A stretch of DNA of 13,664 nucleotides from Acidobacteriota bacterium (lineage in GTDB: Bacteria; Acidobacteriota; Vicinamibacteria; Vicinamibacterales; 2-12-FULL-66-21). Below, in pieces: positions 1 through 7,132 of this stretch. Numbering within the stretch: the first letter of the stretch is position 1; the number at the start of each line of letters is the position of its first letter. The translations under genes were made by a program, and so were the position numbers. The stretch is from positions 1 to 13,664 of the forward strand of contig JACDDJ010000041.1 of NCBI GenBank assembly GCA_013817065.1. Direction: 5' to 3'. The notes beneath the pieces were generated by a model. The model searched no databases. It was not told where the DNA came from and saw only the letters and a list, made by a program, of their open reading frames with translations.

Positions 1-126
1 GCATGACGCGCAATATACCTGCGATAGCCCACGCTCGGCAATGCCAGCGTGCGGCCCCAGGGGACGGTAGAGTGCAGTCTCCAGGGTGAGTCCGACGATC
101 GTCGACATGACCGCGCGTTGCCTTCG

Positions 127-393
127 TCAGATCTCCCTGAGACGCCCGGAGGCGTACTTATGCAGCAGGCTGGCAATCAGCGTCTGGTATGGCAGGCCCT
201 CGGCGAGCGCTCGCTTCTGAATCGCCTGCAGGTCCTTGCTCGACAGGCGGATGTTCAACCGGCGGTCTTTCTTGAACGTGGCCTTTGCGTAGCGAGAGAA
301 GCGAGCTCGTTCGCGCTTACCGCCACCGGCGGACTTCCACTCGCCCCGTTCGACGGACTCGAGCAACTCCTTCTCGTCGGCGTCAATCTTCAT
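127..393 (-). CDS. CopG/ribbon-helix-helix antitoxin (partner of BrnT-type toxin)
   Basis: Predicted antitoxin and DNA-binding repressor of the toxin encoded just upstream. From the ATG at 393 it is 88 residues: an acidic N-terminus (MKIDADEKELLESVERGEW), a basic linker, and a C-terminal ribbon-helix-helix at about residues 44-80 (RRLNIRLSSKDLQAIQKRA, then YQTLIASLLHKY). This is the layout of the CopG-type antitoxins found beside BrnT toxins. The ATG at 393 is preferred over the upstream GTG at 408 because GAGGAG lies 7 nt before it. Its start overlaps the toxin's stop by 11 bp, so the two are probably translated together. It probably neutralises the toxin and, with it, represses the operon through the inverted repeat at 691-717. 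The family call is firm; the exact subfamily is inferred from the partner. Confidence 0.85.
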   Translation of the reverse strand: MKIDADEKELLESVERGEWKSAGGGKRERARFSRYAKATFKKDRRLNIRLSSKDLQAIQKRALAEGLPYQTLIASLLHKYASGRLREI

Positions 394-679
394 GGTCGGA
401 CTCCTCACCGAGGTACTCCTTCGTGGCCTTCCGGCTCGGGATGATCGTCTTCAGGAACACCGTGTGCTCGTCCTCGACGAACGGGACCAGGTACACGTAG
501 TCCTCGTGCCGGACAACGAAGATGCGCTGGCCGGCGTAACGACTGGGGTTCGGGTGTTCCAGGATTTCGAGTAGATCGCCGCGCTCGATATGGAAGACGA
601 CGTCCTCGAACCCGATGCCGCGCTCCTTCCTGAGCTTCGCGTTCTTCGCGTCGTTCCAGTCGAAGTACTTCACCGCCAT
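383..679 (-). CDS. brnT: BrnT-family toxin
   Basis: Small type II toxin of 98 residues, the usual BrnT size. It shows the family pattern: FDWNDAKNAKLRKERGIGFEDVVF at residues 6-29 (in two parts FDWNDAKNAK and LRKERGIGFEDVVF), a middle strand region (RIFVVRHEDYVYLVPFVED), and the C-terminal RKATKEYL at 83-90. BrnT proteins have a RelE-like fold and act as ribonucleases that stop translation; that activity is family knowledge, not visible here. Toxin comes first and antitoxin second, as is typical for brnTA. The gene begins only 11 bp after a perfect inverted repeat and has no good Shine-Dalgarno sequence, so expression is probably low and autoregulated. No frameshift or stop interrupts either gene, so this is the one toxin-antitoxin pair in the window that looks functional. 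Confidence 0.85.
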   Translation of the reverse strand: MAVKYFDWNDAKNAKLRKERGIGFEDVVFHIERGDLLEILEHPNPSRYAGQRIFVVRHEDYVYLVPFVEDEHTVFLKTIIPSRKATKEYLGEESDHED

Positions 680-690
680 TCAGCGTAGCA

Positions 691-717
691 CAATGTGTGC
701 TTAGTAGGCACACATTG
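691..717. promoter_or_regulatory. Inverted-repeat operator of the brnT/antitoxin operon
   Basis: Arms caatgtgtgc (691-700) and gcacacattg (708-717) are perfect reverse complements around a 7-nt spacer. The repeat sits 11 bp upstream of the toxin ATG on the minus strand. A weak promoter can be drawn through it on that strand: TAGACC, 17 nt, then TACTAA inside the spacer (4/6 and 3/6 matches to consensus). Ribbon-helix-helix antitoxins commonly bind such sites to repress their own operon. The repeat is seen directly; the operator role is inferred from position. Confidence 0.6.
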
Positions 718-728
718 GCATCGGGTCT

Positions 729-752
729 ACTGTGCCCAAAACTGTGCCCAAA
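729..752. repeat. Tandem 12-bp direct repeat (actgtgcccaaa x2)
   Basis: Two exact back-to-back copies of actgtgcccaaa at 729-740 and 741-752. A near copy in opposite orientation lies at 1024-1045 (cacacttttggggcacagt on the plus strand). Pairs of such short repeats beside a tRNA-like sequence recall the arm-type integrase sites of a tyrosine-recombinase attachment region. No integrase gene is present in the window, so this role is inference. Confidence 0.55.
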
Positions 753-800
753 CGAGGTCCGAAGCCATCATCCGGCAGCCAACGCCAACCAAGAGACAAA

Positions 801-833
801 TGAAAAACGGGCCTGAAATCATCAATTTCAGGC
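801..833 (-). terminator. Rho-independent terminator, minus strand
   Basis: Arms gcctgaaat (811-819) and atttcaggc (825-833) form a perfect 9-bp stem with a 5-nt loop. Reading the minus strand, the stem is followed by CCG and then TTTTT, giving a standard intrinsic terminator. It lies immediately downstream of the truncated tRNA-Ser on the same strand, so it probably once ended a transcript that included that tRNA. Confidence 0.6.
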
Positions 834-854
834 GTTCCGTGATTCCTGGCAGCC

Positions 855-893
855 TTAGCAAACCGCCGCCTTCGGCCACTCGGCCACCTCACC
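855..893 (-). pseudogene. 5' half of tRNA-Ser(GCU), truncated at the anticodon loop
   Basis: On the minus strand the sequence begins GGTGAGGTGGCCGAGTGG and continues CCGAAGGCGGCGGTTTGCTAA. That is the acceptor strand, the D-arm and the 5' anticodon stem and loop of a bacterial tRNA-Ser, with anticodon GCT. After CTAA an ACCGC-type 3' stem is expected, but GGCTGCC follows instead. No variable arm, no T-arm (GGTTCGA) and no matching acceptor end (CCTCACC plus CCA) follows. It therefore cannot fold as a complete tRNA. It is most likely a remnant left by recombination inside the anticodon loop, a known integration point for tyrosine integrases. The match is by eye; a covariance-model scan would settle it. 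Confidence 0.6.
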
Positions 894-1023
894 GCAGACG
901 GGTAAGTGTACGCGAAGACGGCATCTACGTGATCGGGATTTGGCCGTTCCCGAAGGCGACGGTTTTTCGGAATCCGCTCTCGTTGAAATGCTGAGTAAAT
1001 CGACATATTTCCAGCGATCTCGT

Positions 1024-1045
1024 GGGCACACTTTTGGGGCACAGT
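1024..1045. repeat. Inverted near-copy of the 729-752 repeat
   Basis: The reverse complement of this segment reads actgtgccccaaaagtgtg followed by ccc. It matches the tandem repeat at 729-749 apart from one extra C and one C-to-G change. With 729-752 it brackets the tRNA-Ser fragment and the terminator. The rest of the gene-free stretch 718-1336 (about 894-1020 and 1046-1330) shows no convincing gene; its open frames lack recognisable protein features. Confidence 0.5.
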
Positions 1046-1336
1046 CGTCGTGGAGCGGTCGATTCAGGATCAATCGGCGGTCGAGATTTGCTGTGCCGTC
1101 AACTGTGGCGACGCCGGACATCGACGGACTGGCCGCGACGATCAGCGCGAGCCAGGTCTGCGTCCGAACCCTCTACATGATTCGTCCACGTGGCCGTCGT
1201 GCGCTCAGCTCTTCGCACGCGGGCCTGACTCCTCGCCCGGCGAGCCAGCCAGCACTTGCCGCATCGCGCCAGTTCACGTCATTCGCAGTAGACTGCATCC
1301 CTCCCGAGCCTTAGACGCACGGGCGAAGCGAGGGCA

Positions 1337-4300
1337 ATGATCCGTCAGGGCCGAGTGTGTTATCTCCTGGTCATGTACGCGCTGCTCACCTGCGCGTCTG
1401 TCTCGGCGCAGCTGCCAACGGCGCAAGTCACCGGAAGAGTGACGGATCAGGACGGCGGGGCGGTGTCGGGAGCGATCGTCACTGCGACTCACGCCGGCAC
1501 GGGGTTCACGCGGACCGAGCTCAGCGACGCGACGGGCTCGTTCGTCCTTTCCAATCTGCCGGCCGGTCCGTATCGGTTGCAGGTCTCGGCGCGCGGATTC
1601 CGTACGTTCGTGCAGGCCGGACTGGTCCTCGAGGTCGGCACCTCGCGTGTCGTCAATCCAGTTCTGCCGCTTGGCGCCTACGAACAGACCGTGACCGTCG
1701 ATCGCGCGGCTCCACTCGTCGATGCGACGTCTGCCGGCATCAGGACGGTCATCCGGCAGGAGGAGATACTCGCACTACCGCTCAACGGGCGCAATGCCGT
1801 CGAGCTGGTCACGATCACCGGCGCTGCCGTCCAGACCATCGCCTCAGGCGTGACCGCCCTACCCGGCGGCATCGGTGTGTCGGTCGCCGGCGGACAGTCC
1901 TTTGGGGTGACCTACCTGCTCGACGGCGCCATGCACAACAGCCCTCAGGACAACCTGAACCTTCCGTTCCCCTTCCCTGACGCGCTGCAGGAGTTCAGCG
2001 TCGCGACCAGCGCGCTGAGCGCGCAGCATGGCATGCATTCCGGCGCCTCCGTCAATGCGGTCACTCGCTCCGGCACGAATCGCTTCTCCGGCAATGCCTT
2101 CGTGTTCCTACGCGACCGACGACTGAACGCAACCAATCCCTTCGCGCGCGTAGGGCTTGAGGGGGAGCGTGTCGACGACGGGCTCCAGCGCTATCAGTTC
2201 GGGGCCACGGCGGGCGGGCCGTTGGTTCGTGACAGGTTGTTCTTCTTTGGCGCCTATCAAGGCACGAGTGTCCGCCAGCAGCCGGCGGCGAATATCGCAT
2301 GGGTCCCGACACCTGCGATGCTGGCCGGCGACTTCACCGCCATCGCCTCGCCAGAGTGCAACGGCGGCCGTCAGATCACGCTCCGCGCCGGGTTCGAGAA
2401 CAACCGTATCGACCCCGCGCGGTTCAGTCCCGCGGCGCTCAACCTGGTGAAGTATCTTCCGTCCTCGACCGATCCCTGCGGTCAGGTCGCGTACACCCTG
2501 CGGAAGGACAACCGCCAGTCTCAGGTGTTGGGACGTTTCGACCTTCGGCGAACGGACGACCACTGGATCTTCGGCCGCTACATGGCCACCAGCTACGACC
2601 AATCCATTCCCATGCGCGAGTCCGACACCGTGTTGAGCTTGTACGACGCGGAGAAGAACCGGGGTGAATCCGGCTTCGACGACCTGGCGCAGTCGCTGGC
2701 GGTGGGCGACACGCGCGTGTTCGGATCGAACACTGTCAACTCCGTCCGGCTCGTGTTCAATCGCTCCGTCGTCAGCCGATTAACCCCCGACACCTTCGAA
2801 CCATACGACCTGGGCTCCGACGTGTACAGCTATCACCCGAGGGTCATGTCAGTCGATGTCCAGGGGGGATTCGTTATCAGTAATCAGGGTCCCAGTCGGT
2901 TCGTAGCCGACGCCGCACAGGCGAGCAACGACCTGACGTTGGTACGCGGCAAGCATCAGATATCCCTCGGCGGAACGGTTTCTTACTGGCAGTATCGGCT
3001 TCGGGCGCACGCACGCTCGGGCGGCCTCTGGCAGTTCACGGGACAGGCGACCGGCCTCGGCCTGGCGGATCTCCTCGTCGGAAGAGTAGGCGCCCTGACC
3101 CACAGCGGACCCGCCAAGCTGTTGATGGACCAGTGGTACCTGGGACTCTACGCCCAGGACACCTGGAGGGTGAGCGGTCGTGTGACGGTCAACACGGGGC
3201 TGAGGTGGGAGCCGTACTTCGGGCAGGACATCCTGAACGGCGCCGCCTACAACTTCAGCCGCGCCAACTTCCGGGACAACGTCGAGAGCACGGTTTTCAG
3301 GTACGCGCCCGCAGGACTTCTCTATCCGGGCGATGCCGGCTTTCCGCCGGGGCAGAGCGGCGCATACACCAAGTGGTGGAACCTTGCGCCCCGCGCAAGC
3401 GTGGGATGGGACGTGGGAGGAGACGGCCAAACGGCGCTTCGTGCGGGGTACGGCCTCAGCTACGACTTTCCGACGGCGGAGTATCAGCTGATCAGCGCAC
3501 AGGCGCCGCCGTTCGGCAATCGTACGCTCCTCGTTGATCCGCTTGGCGGGTTCGACCGTCCGTATGCGCAACTCGGTGGGGACCCGCACCCGATCGTGAC
3601 GAGTCCGGAGACTCGATTCGTGCCGTACGGCGCGTTTGGGACGACGGATCCACACATCAACTCGCCGCGCGTCCAGCACTGGAACCTGACGGTCGAACGG
3701 CACATCGGCGCGCGCTGGCAAGTGGCTGCCTCCTATCTCGGGAGCCGAACCGACCGGCTCTGGAATCAGGTGGCACTCAACCCCGGCGTTTTCGTCGGAC
3801 TCGGCCCCTGCACGCTGAACGGCGTGTCGTATGCCGTCTGCAGCAACAGCCAGAATCTCAATGAGCGACGGGTACTCTCGTTGTCGGGTGAGAATCCTGC
3901 GGCCGCACGGCTCATCGGCAACCTCGACCTTCACACCGACCTTGGCACACAGAGCTATCGCGGCCTCGCGATGTCGGCTCAGCGCCGCAGCATCAATGGT
4001 GTGATGGTAAAGGCGAACTATACGCTGTCACGCTGTTACGGCGACCCGGCTCTGCAGACCGGTGGGTTCCAGCTCCCCGCCAGCGGGTACACCAACCCTG
4101 CCGACCCCGCGTTCGACCGCGGGCTCTGCGATCAGGATCGGACCCACCTTGCCAACCTGCTGGTCGTGGCACAGATGCCGGAGTTCGCGAGCGCGCGCGT
4201 GCGACGCTGGGCGTCCGGCTGGAGGGGATCGGCCATCATCGTCGCGCGTTCCGGCAGCCCCATCAACGTCGTCGTTGGACAGGACCGCGCATTCACCGGC

Positions 4301-4675
4301 ATCCTGAATCAGCGACCCAACCAGGTCCTCGACAACCCGTACGGCGCGACGCTCGACCGCTGGCTGAATCCGGCCGCGTTCGAACCGCCGGCGCCAGGCA
4401 CGCTCGGGAACGTGAGGCGAAACAGCCTGAGAGGGCCCGCGTTCTGGTCGGTGGACCTTGCACTCTCGAAATTCCTCGCGTTCAGCGGAGACCGGCAGGT
4501 GGAATTCCGTGTCGAGGCCTTCAATCTCTTCAACACCTTCAACTGGGGAGCCCCGATCAGCAGCGCCCTGGCCAGAACGGACGCCAATCTCAGTTCAGGA
4601 TCATTTGGCCGGATCACGTCCATGGCAGGCACGCCCCGCGTCATGCAGGTCGGGATCAAGTTTAGCTTCGACTGA
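1337..4675 (+). CDS. TonB-dependent receptor, Oar-like, with N-terminal carboxypeptidase-regulatory domain
   Basis: Outer-membrane receptor of 1112 residues, a typical length for the acidobacterial Oar-like group. Residues 1-24 form a signal peptide ending SVSA before QLP. A carboxypeptidase-regulatory-like beta-sandwich follows at about 28-110 (VTGRVTDQDGGAVSGAIVTA ... LPAGPYRLQVSARGF). The plug domain spans about 125-260, with LPLNGRNAVELV, TYLLDGAMHN and the family marker VNAVTRSGTNRFSGN. The remainder is a beta-barrel ending VGIKFSFD with an aromatic near the C-terminus. It should import a substrate using TonB energy; the substrate cannot be read from sequence. No SusD-like partner lies beside it. 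The ATG at 1337 has only a short, close AGGG upstream; a second ATG at 1373 would spoil the signal peptide. The reading frame is intact throughout. Confidence 0.93.
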   Translation: MIRQGRVCYLLVMYALLTCASVSAQLPTAQVTGRVTDQDGGAVSGAIVTATHAGTGFTRTELSDATGSFVLSNLPAGPYRLQVSARGFRTFVQAGLVLEVGTSRVVNPVLPLGAYEQTVTVDRAAPLVDATSAGIRTVIRQEEILALPLNGRNAVELVTITGAAVQTIASGVTALPGGIGVSVAGGQSFGVTYLLDGAMHNSPQDNLNLPFPFPDALQEFSVATSALSAQHGMHSGASVNAVTRSGTNRFSGNAFVFLRDRRLNATNPFARVGLEGERVDDGLQRYQFGATAGGPLVRDRLFFFGAYQGTSVRQQPAANIAWVPTPAMLAGDFTAIASPECNGGRQITLRAGFENNRIDPARFSPAALNLVKYLPSSTDPCGQVAYTLRKDNRQSQVLGRFDLRRTDDHWIFGRYMATSYDQSIPMRESDTVLSLYDAEKNRGESGFDDLAQSLAVGDTRVFGSNTVNSVRLVFNRSVVSRLTPDTFEPYDLGSDVYSYHPRVMSVDVQGGFVISNQGPSRFVADAAQASNDLTLVRGKHQISLGGTVSYWQYRLRAHARSGGLWQFTGQATGLGLADLLVGRVGALTHSGPAKLLMDQWYLGLYAQDTWRVSGRVTVNTGLRWEPYFGQDILNGAAYNFSRANFRDNVESTVFRYAPAGLLYPGDAGFPPGQSGAYTKWWNLAPRASVGWDVGGDGQTALRAGYGLSYDFPTAEYQLISAQAPPFGNRTLLVDPLGGFDRPYAQLGGDPHPIVTSPETRFVPYGAFGTTDPHINSPRVQHWNLTVERHIGARWQVAASYLGSRTDRLWNQVALNPGVFVGLGPCTLNGVSYAVCSNSQNLNERRVLSLSGENPAAARLIGNLDLHTDLGTQSYRGLAMSAQRRSINGVMVKANYTLSRCYGDPALQTGGFQLPASGYTNPADPAFDRGLCDQDRTHLANLLVVAQMPEFASARVRRWASGWRGSAIIVARSGSPINVVVGQDRAFTGILNQRPNQVLDNPYGATLDRWLNPAAFEPPAPGTLGNVRRNSLRGPAFWSVDLALSKFLAFSGDRQVEFRVEAFNLFNTFNWGAPISSALARTDANLSSGSFGRITSMAGTPRVMQVGIKFSFD

Positions 4676-4792
4676 TTCCCCGGTCCCCCTTCGACTCACA
4701 GCCGTGGCTGGCCCTCTGAGCAAGTTTGCTCGCCGTTCTCGCCTTTCCTGCTAACGGCAGCTTTCTGAAAGTCGGTTCCGTTGGAGGGGATC

Positions 4793-5585
4793 ATGTCAGC
4801 ACCGCTTCGGTTCATCGGTTTGTGTCTCGGCGCCGTCTTGACCATCGGATGCGATGGCGCGCCGCCGCTGCTCGCGCCCCCGCCCCCGCCCCGCGGCCTG
4901 ATCGTGCTTGGACCTGACATCATCAGAATCGAGCTCATCGCGCCGCCGGAGATCGCGCCGGGTGAAGCCGTTCAACTGACGGCGAATGCCATCAGGTCGG
5001 ACGGCACGGCCGAGCACGTGAGCAACCAGGCTGAATGGACGACGAATAACACGTCGGTCCTGCCTGCAGGTGAGCTCGACGGGTCTTGCCACAGCCACAA
5101 ACCGCGGGGGGACGAATGTTTACGCCAATGTTTACGCCCGCTTCGCCGGACGCCACCACGCCAGCGCGGGCATATTCGTGCGGCCCAGAGAAGGGACGAT
5201 CCCGCAGAAATTCGCGGCCCTTGCGGGAGTGTATGACTTGACGATGACGGTGGAAAGCTTCGATCCGGCATGGGGCGACCTCACCGGGCACCGATATTCC
5301 GGGGTGCTTACGCTTGTCGACGGCGCGGGCTCATTTAGTGAGATGCGACTGTTCAATGCCGCGGGTGAGAACGTCTCATCTGCCCCGTCTGGCGGTTTCG
5401 TCCTACGCGGCGTTGATCCAGTCGCGGACCGGACCGTGCTTCTTGTCGGCACCAACATAGTCCTCGTGGTCGAATCCATGGGTGAGCCGGAGCAAGCCCA
5501 GAGGGCGTCGCCGCGATTTGCAGGAAACTTCGGAGCGGCTTTTCACATCGGCGGGACGTTCGTCGCCACGCGAAGAACGCCATAG
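4793..5585 (+). pseudogene. Big2-domain lipoprotein, frameshifted
   Basis: One ancestral gene is now in two frames. Part one starts at ATG 4793 (GGAGG 5 nt upstream) with a lipoprotein-type signal ending LTIGC (Cys20). A bacterial Ig-like group 2 domain follows (RIELIAPPEIAPGEAVQLTA ... AEWTTNNTSVL). The domain continues only in another frame, from about 5070 (VSSTGLATATNRGGTNVYA), and runs to 5585 with a C-terminal beta-rich region (LAGVYDLTMTVESFDPAWGD ... HIGGTFVATRR). The break coincides with CCTGCCTGC at 5059-5067. Removing one 4-bp CCTG unit would join SVL to QVSSTGLATA, the expected Big2 sequence. It would be a surface-anchored adhesin-like protein of unknown role. It lies 117 bp after the receptor. 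A sequencing error is possible but less likely for a 4-bp unit. Confidence 0.75.
5115..5138 (+). repeat. 12-bp tandem duplication within the Big2 lipoprotein gene
   Basis: aatgtttacgcc occurs twice in a row (5115-5126 and 5127-5138). It adds four residues in frame (NVYA NVYA) to a strand of the Big2 domain that normally has one copy. It lies 48 bp from the 4-bp duplication that causes the frameshift. Confidence 0.85.
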
Positions 5586-5648
5586 GGAGCGGCCGTGTTG
5601 CATCCGGAGCCGTTAACTTGTCCCCCGTCAATATGGGCAGACGATCCT

Positions 5649-5678
5649 GGGTGGAAACAGGATGTCCGTTTTCCACCC
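5649..5678. other. Inverted repeat between convergent genes
   Basis: gggtggaaa (5649-5657) and tttccaccc (5670-5678) form a perfect 9-bp stem with a 12-nt loop. It lies between the end of the lipoprotein gene and the convergent 3' end of the next gene. No T-run follows on either strand, so it is not a textbook terminator; it may still protect or end transcripts from both sides. The rest of 5586-5786 shows no gene. Confidence 0.35.
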
Positions 5679-5786
5679 CACCGGAGTCCGCTGAAGGATG
5701 CTCAGGATGGATGCAAGGGCCGCAGCGATGATGCGGATTCTCACCGTAGCGCCCTTGCTCCATTGTTATCGACCGACCTCAAGCGT

Positions 5787-6392
5787 TCACGATTCGAACT
5801 GGAACCGCGTCCCGGCGGAGGTCGAACAGCCGCCTGGACCCGGATTACCGTTTCCATCGAAGCCACTGGTCGAGCCATCGGTCGTAAACTCGTCACCGCT
5901 GTCGCTCAAAACCAAAGTCCCTTCGCCTTCCTGCTTTCCGGCAAACGCTCCGGTCGAAACGTTGCGGCGGATGTGAATGAACTTGAATGAGTAGTGGTTC
6001 CAACCGCGGTCGCGCCGCCAAAGCCCGTGCGCGGCGGTGCGCTCGAGCGTAAGTGAGTTGTTTCGAAACGAGACGAGCATCGTACTGTCCTTGTGAAACG
6101 TATACAGAGCCTCAAAAGCGGCTGTCGGAATAGGATCGCCGGTTGCGCAATTGCGAGGCGTGAGCGTAACCAACCACACACCCTCGAGGCTGCGTTCCGG
6201 TGCTGGGCCGTCCTGAGCCGGATACCCCGGCGGATACCAGCCGCCATTTCTGCAGGTCCAGTCCGGCCCTGGCCGAATCGTCGTACAGCTCTCGTTCTGC
6301 CCGGCGGAGATAACTGTCCCGTGCGAGATCGCCAGTGCTATCGCGATCGCGATGATGCTGTAGGTGATCGTCGTTTTGATTTTCGGTTTCAT
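5787..6392 (-). CDS. Exported protein of unknown function, beta-rich, acidobacterial type
   Basis: The start is ATG 6392, with GGAG 8 nt upstream; a longer version from 6458 would bury the signal peptide. The 201-residue product has a signal peptide (about 1-30, ending VISA). A short Cys-framed segment follows (C36 ... DWTCRNGGWYPPGYP, C47), then a domain from about residue 68 to the end. That domain has alternating strands: LEGVWLVTLTPRNC, FEALYTFHKDSTMLVSF, AHGLWRRDRGWNHYSFKFIH, GEGTLVLSDSGDEFTTDG, and a final FDGNGNPGPGGCSTSAGTRF. This pattern recalls small lipocalin-like secreted proteins common in Acidobacteriota, for which I know no function. It lies 146 bp downstream of the sigma-factor gene on the same strand, so it could be a target or distal member of that unit; its own Shine-Dalgarno and the gap suggest separate expression. 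Confidence 0.75.
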   Translation of the reverse strand: MKPKIKTTITYSIIAIAIALAISHGTVISAGQNESCTTIRPGPDWTCRNGGWYPPGYPAQDGPAPERSLEGVWLVTLTPRNCATGDPIPTAAFEALYTFHKDSTMLVSFRNNSLTLERTAAHGLWRRDRGWNHYSFKFIHIRRNVSTGAFAGKQEGEGTLVLSDSGDEFTTDGSTSGFDGNGNPGPGGCSTSAGTRFQFES

Positions 6393-6538
6393 TGTTTTTT
6401 CTCCAGTTGAAATGGAAAGGTGTGCCTCCGTAACCAGTAACGCGAGAAGCCGGAGCACATTTGCTCACGCCGCCAGTACGGAGGAGGGCCGTGGGAAATT
6501 GGGAGAGAACGTCAGTGTGGCCGAAGAGGCGGCTGGGG

Positions 6539-7132
6539 CTACGATTGGGTCTTCTGAACTGTCCTGCCGCGTGTCAGGCGTCTGAAGAGCCAGGCCCGCG
6601 CCGCCTGCCAATCGCGCATCGTCGTCGCGAGAGAGGTGCCTAGCACCTCCCCGGTCTCTTCCAGCGACAGCCCGCCGAAGAACCGCAGCTCGGCGACTCG
6701 CGCCTTTCGAGGGTCAAGGCCGGAGAGCTCATTGAGGGCGGTATCCAGATCGAGCACGTCAACGTCGTACGGCGCACCGCGCGCGACTTCCTCCGCCAGA
6801 GTGACGCGATTCCACCGCCCCGATCGTTTCGCCGTCTTTCGAGCACGTGCGCGGTCGACGAGGATGCGCCGCATCATTTCCGATGCAATGGCCAGAAACT
6901 GCGCCCGGTTTCGCCACACGGCGCGGTCCTGATCGACCAGCCGAAGGTAGGCCTCGTGCACCAGCGCCGTCGGCTGCAGCGTGTGGCCGGATCGCTCGCG
7001 CCGGATGAACGCGGCGGCGCGGCGGCGTAACTCGTCGTACACCAGCGGGATCAATCGATCACGGGCGTCGAGGTCGCCTTCGTTCCAGGCTGCGAGGAGG
7101 TTGGTTATCTCCTGACCGCGGCTACCGGTCAT
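6539..7132 (-). CDS. ECF-type RNA polymerase sigma factor (Sigma70_ECF / TIGR02999 type)
   Basis: A 197-residue alternative sigma factor. Region 2 spans about residues 25-110 (IPLVYDELRRRAAAFIRRER, LQPTALVHEAYLRLVDQ, WRNRAQFLAIASEMMRRILV, DRARARKTAKR). Region 4 spans about 130-190 (LDPRKARVAELRFFGGLSLE, ETGEVLGTSLATTMRDWQAA), carrying the helix-turn-helix that reads the -35 element. LQPTALVHEAYLRL is characteristic of the TIGR02999 group of Planctomycetes and Acidobacteriota, which often sits beside Ser/Thr kinases and lacks a classical anti-sigma factor. Its ATG overlaps the kinase stop (ATGA at 7132-7129), so it is translationally coupled to the kinase. The kinase probably controls its activity, directly or through a target. 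No anti-sigma gene is visible. Confidence 0.93.
   Translation of the reverse strand: MTGSRGQEITNLLAAWNEGDLDARDRLIPLVYDELRRRAAAFIRRERSGHTLQPTALVHEAYLRLVDQDRAVWRNRAQFLAIASEMMRRILVDRARARKTAKRSGRWNRVTLAEEVARGAPYDVDVLDLDTALNELSGLDPRKARVAELRFFGGLSLEETGEVLGTSLATTMRDWQAARAWLFRRLTRGRTVQKTQS

Noticed and set aside
1..126. Open frames on both strands, including a minus-strand ATG at 108
   Set aside because: Translations (for example MSTIVGLTLETALYRPLGPH) match no family I know, and the region is cut by the window edge; nothing can be supported.
701..1336. Several overlapping frames of 90-120 codons on both strands
   Set aside because: They pass through the tRNA-like fragment, the terminator and the repeats, and show no consistent protein pattern.
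2849..3934. 361-codon minus-strand frame
   Set aside because: Lies wholly inside the receptor gene; Arg/Pro-rich translation typical of an antisense shadow in GC-rich DNA.
4719..4732. Small inverted repeat gagcaa-gt-ttgctc after the receptor gene
   Set aside because: A 2-nt loop cannot form a normal terminator and there is no T-run, so it was not called.
5620..5744. Minus-strand frame starting with a hydrophobic stretch (VRIRIIAAALASILSILQ)
   Set aside because: Only about 38 codons from a GTG with no clear ribosome site, and no recognisable family; may be chance or a remnant of an inserted element, but unsupported.
6425..6484. 8-bp inverted repeat cctccgta ... tacggagg upstream of the exported protein gene
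   Set aside because: The loop is 44 nt and the arms are short; expected by chance at this size.
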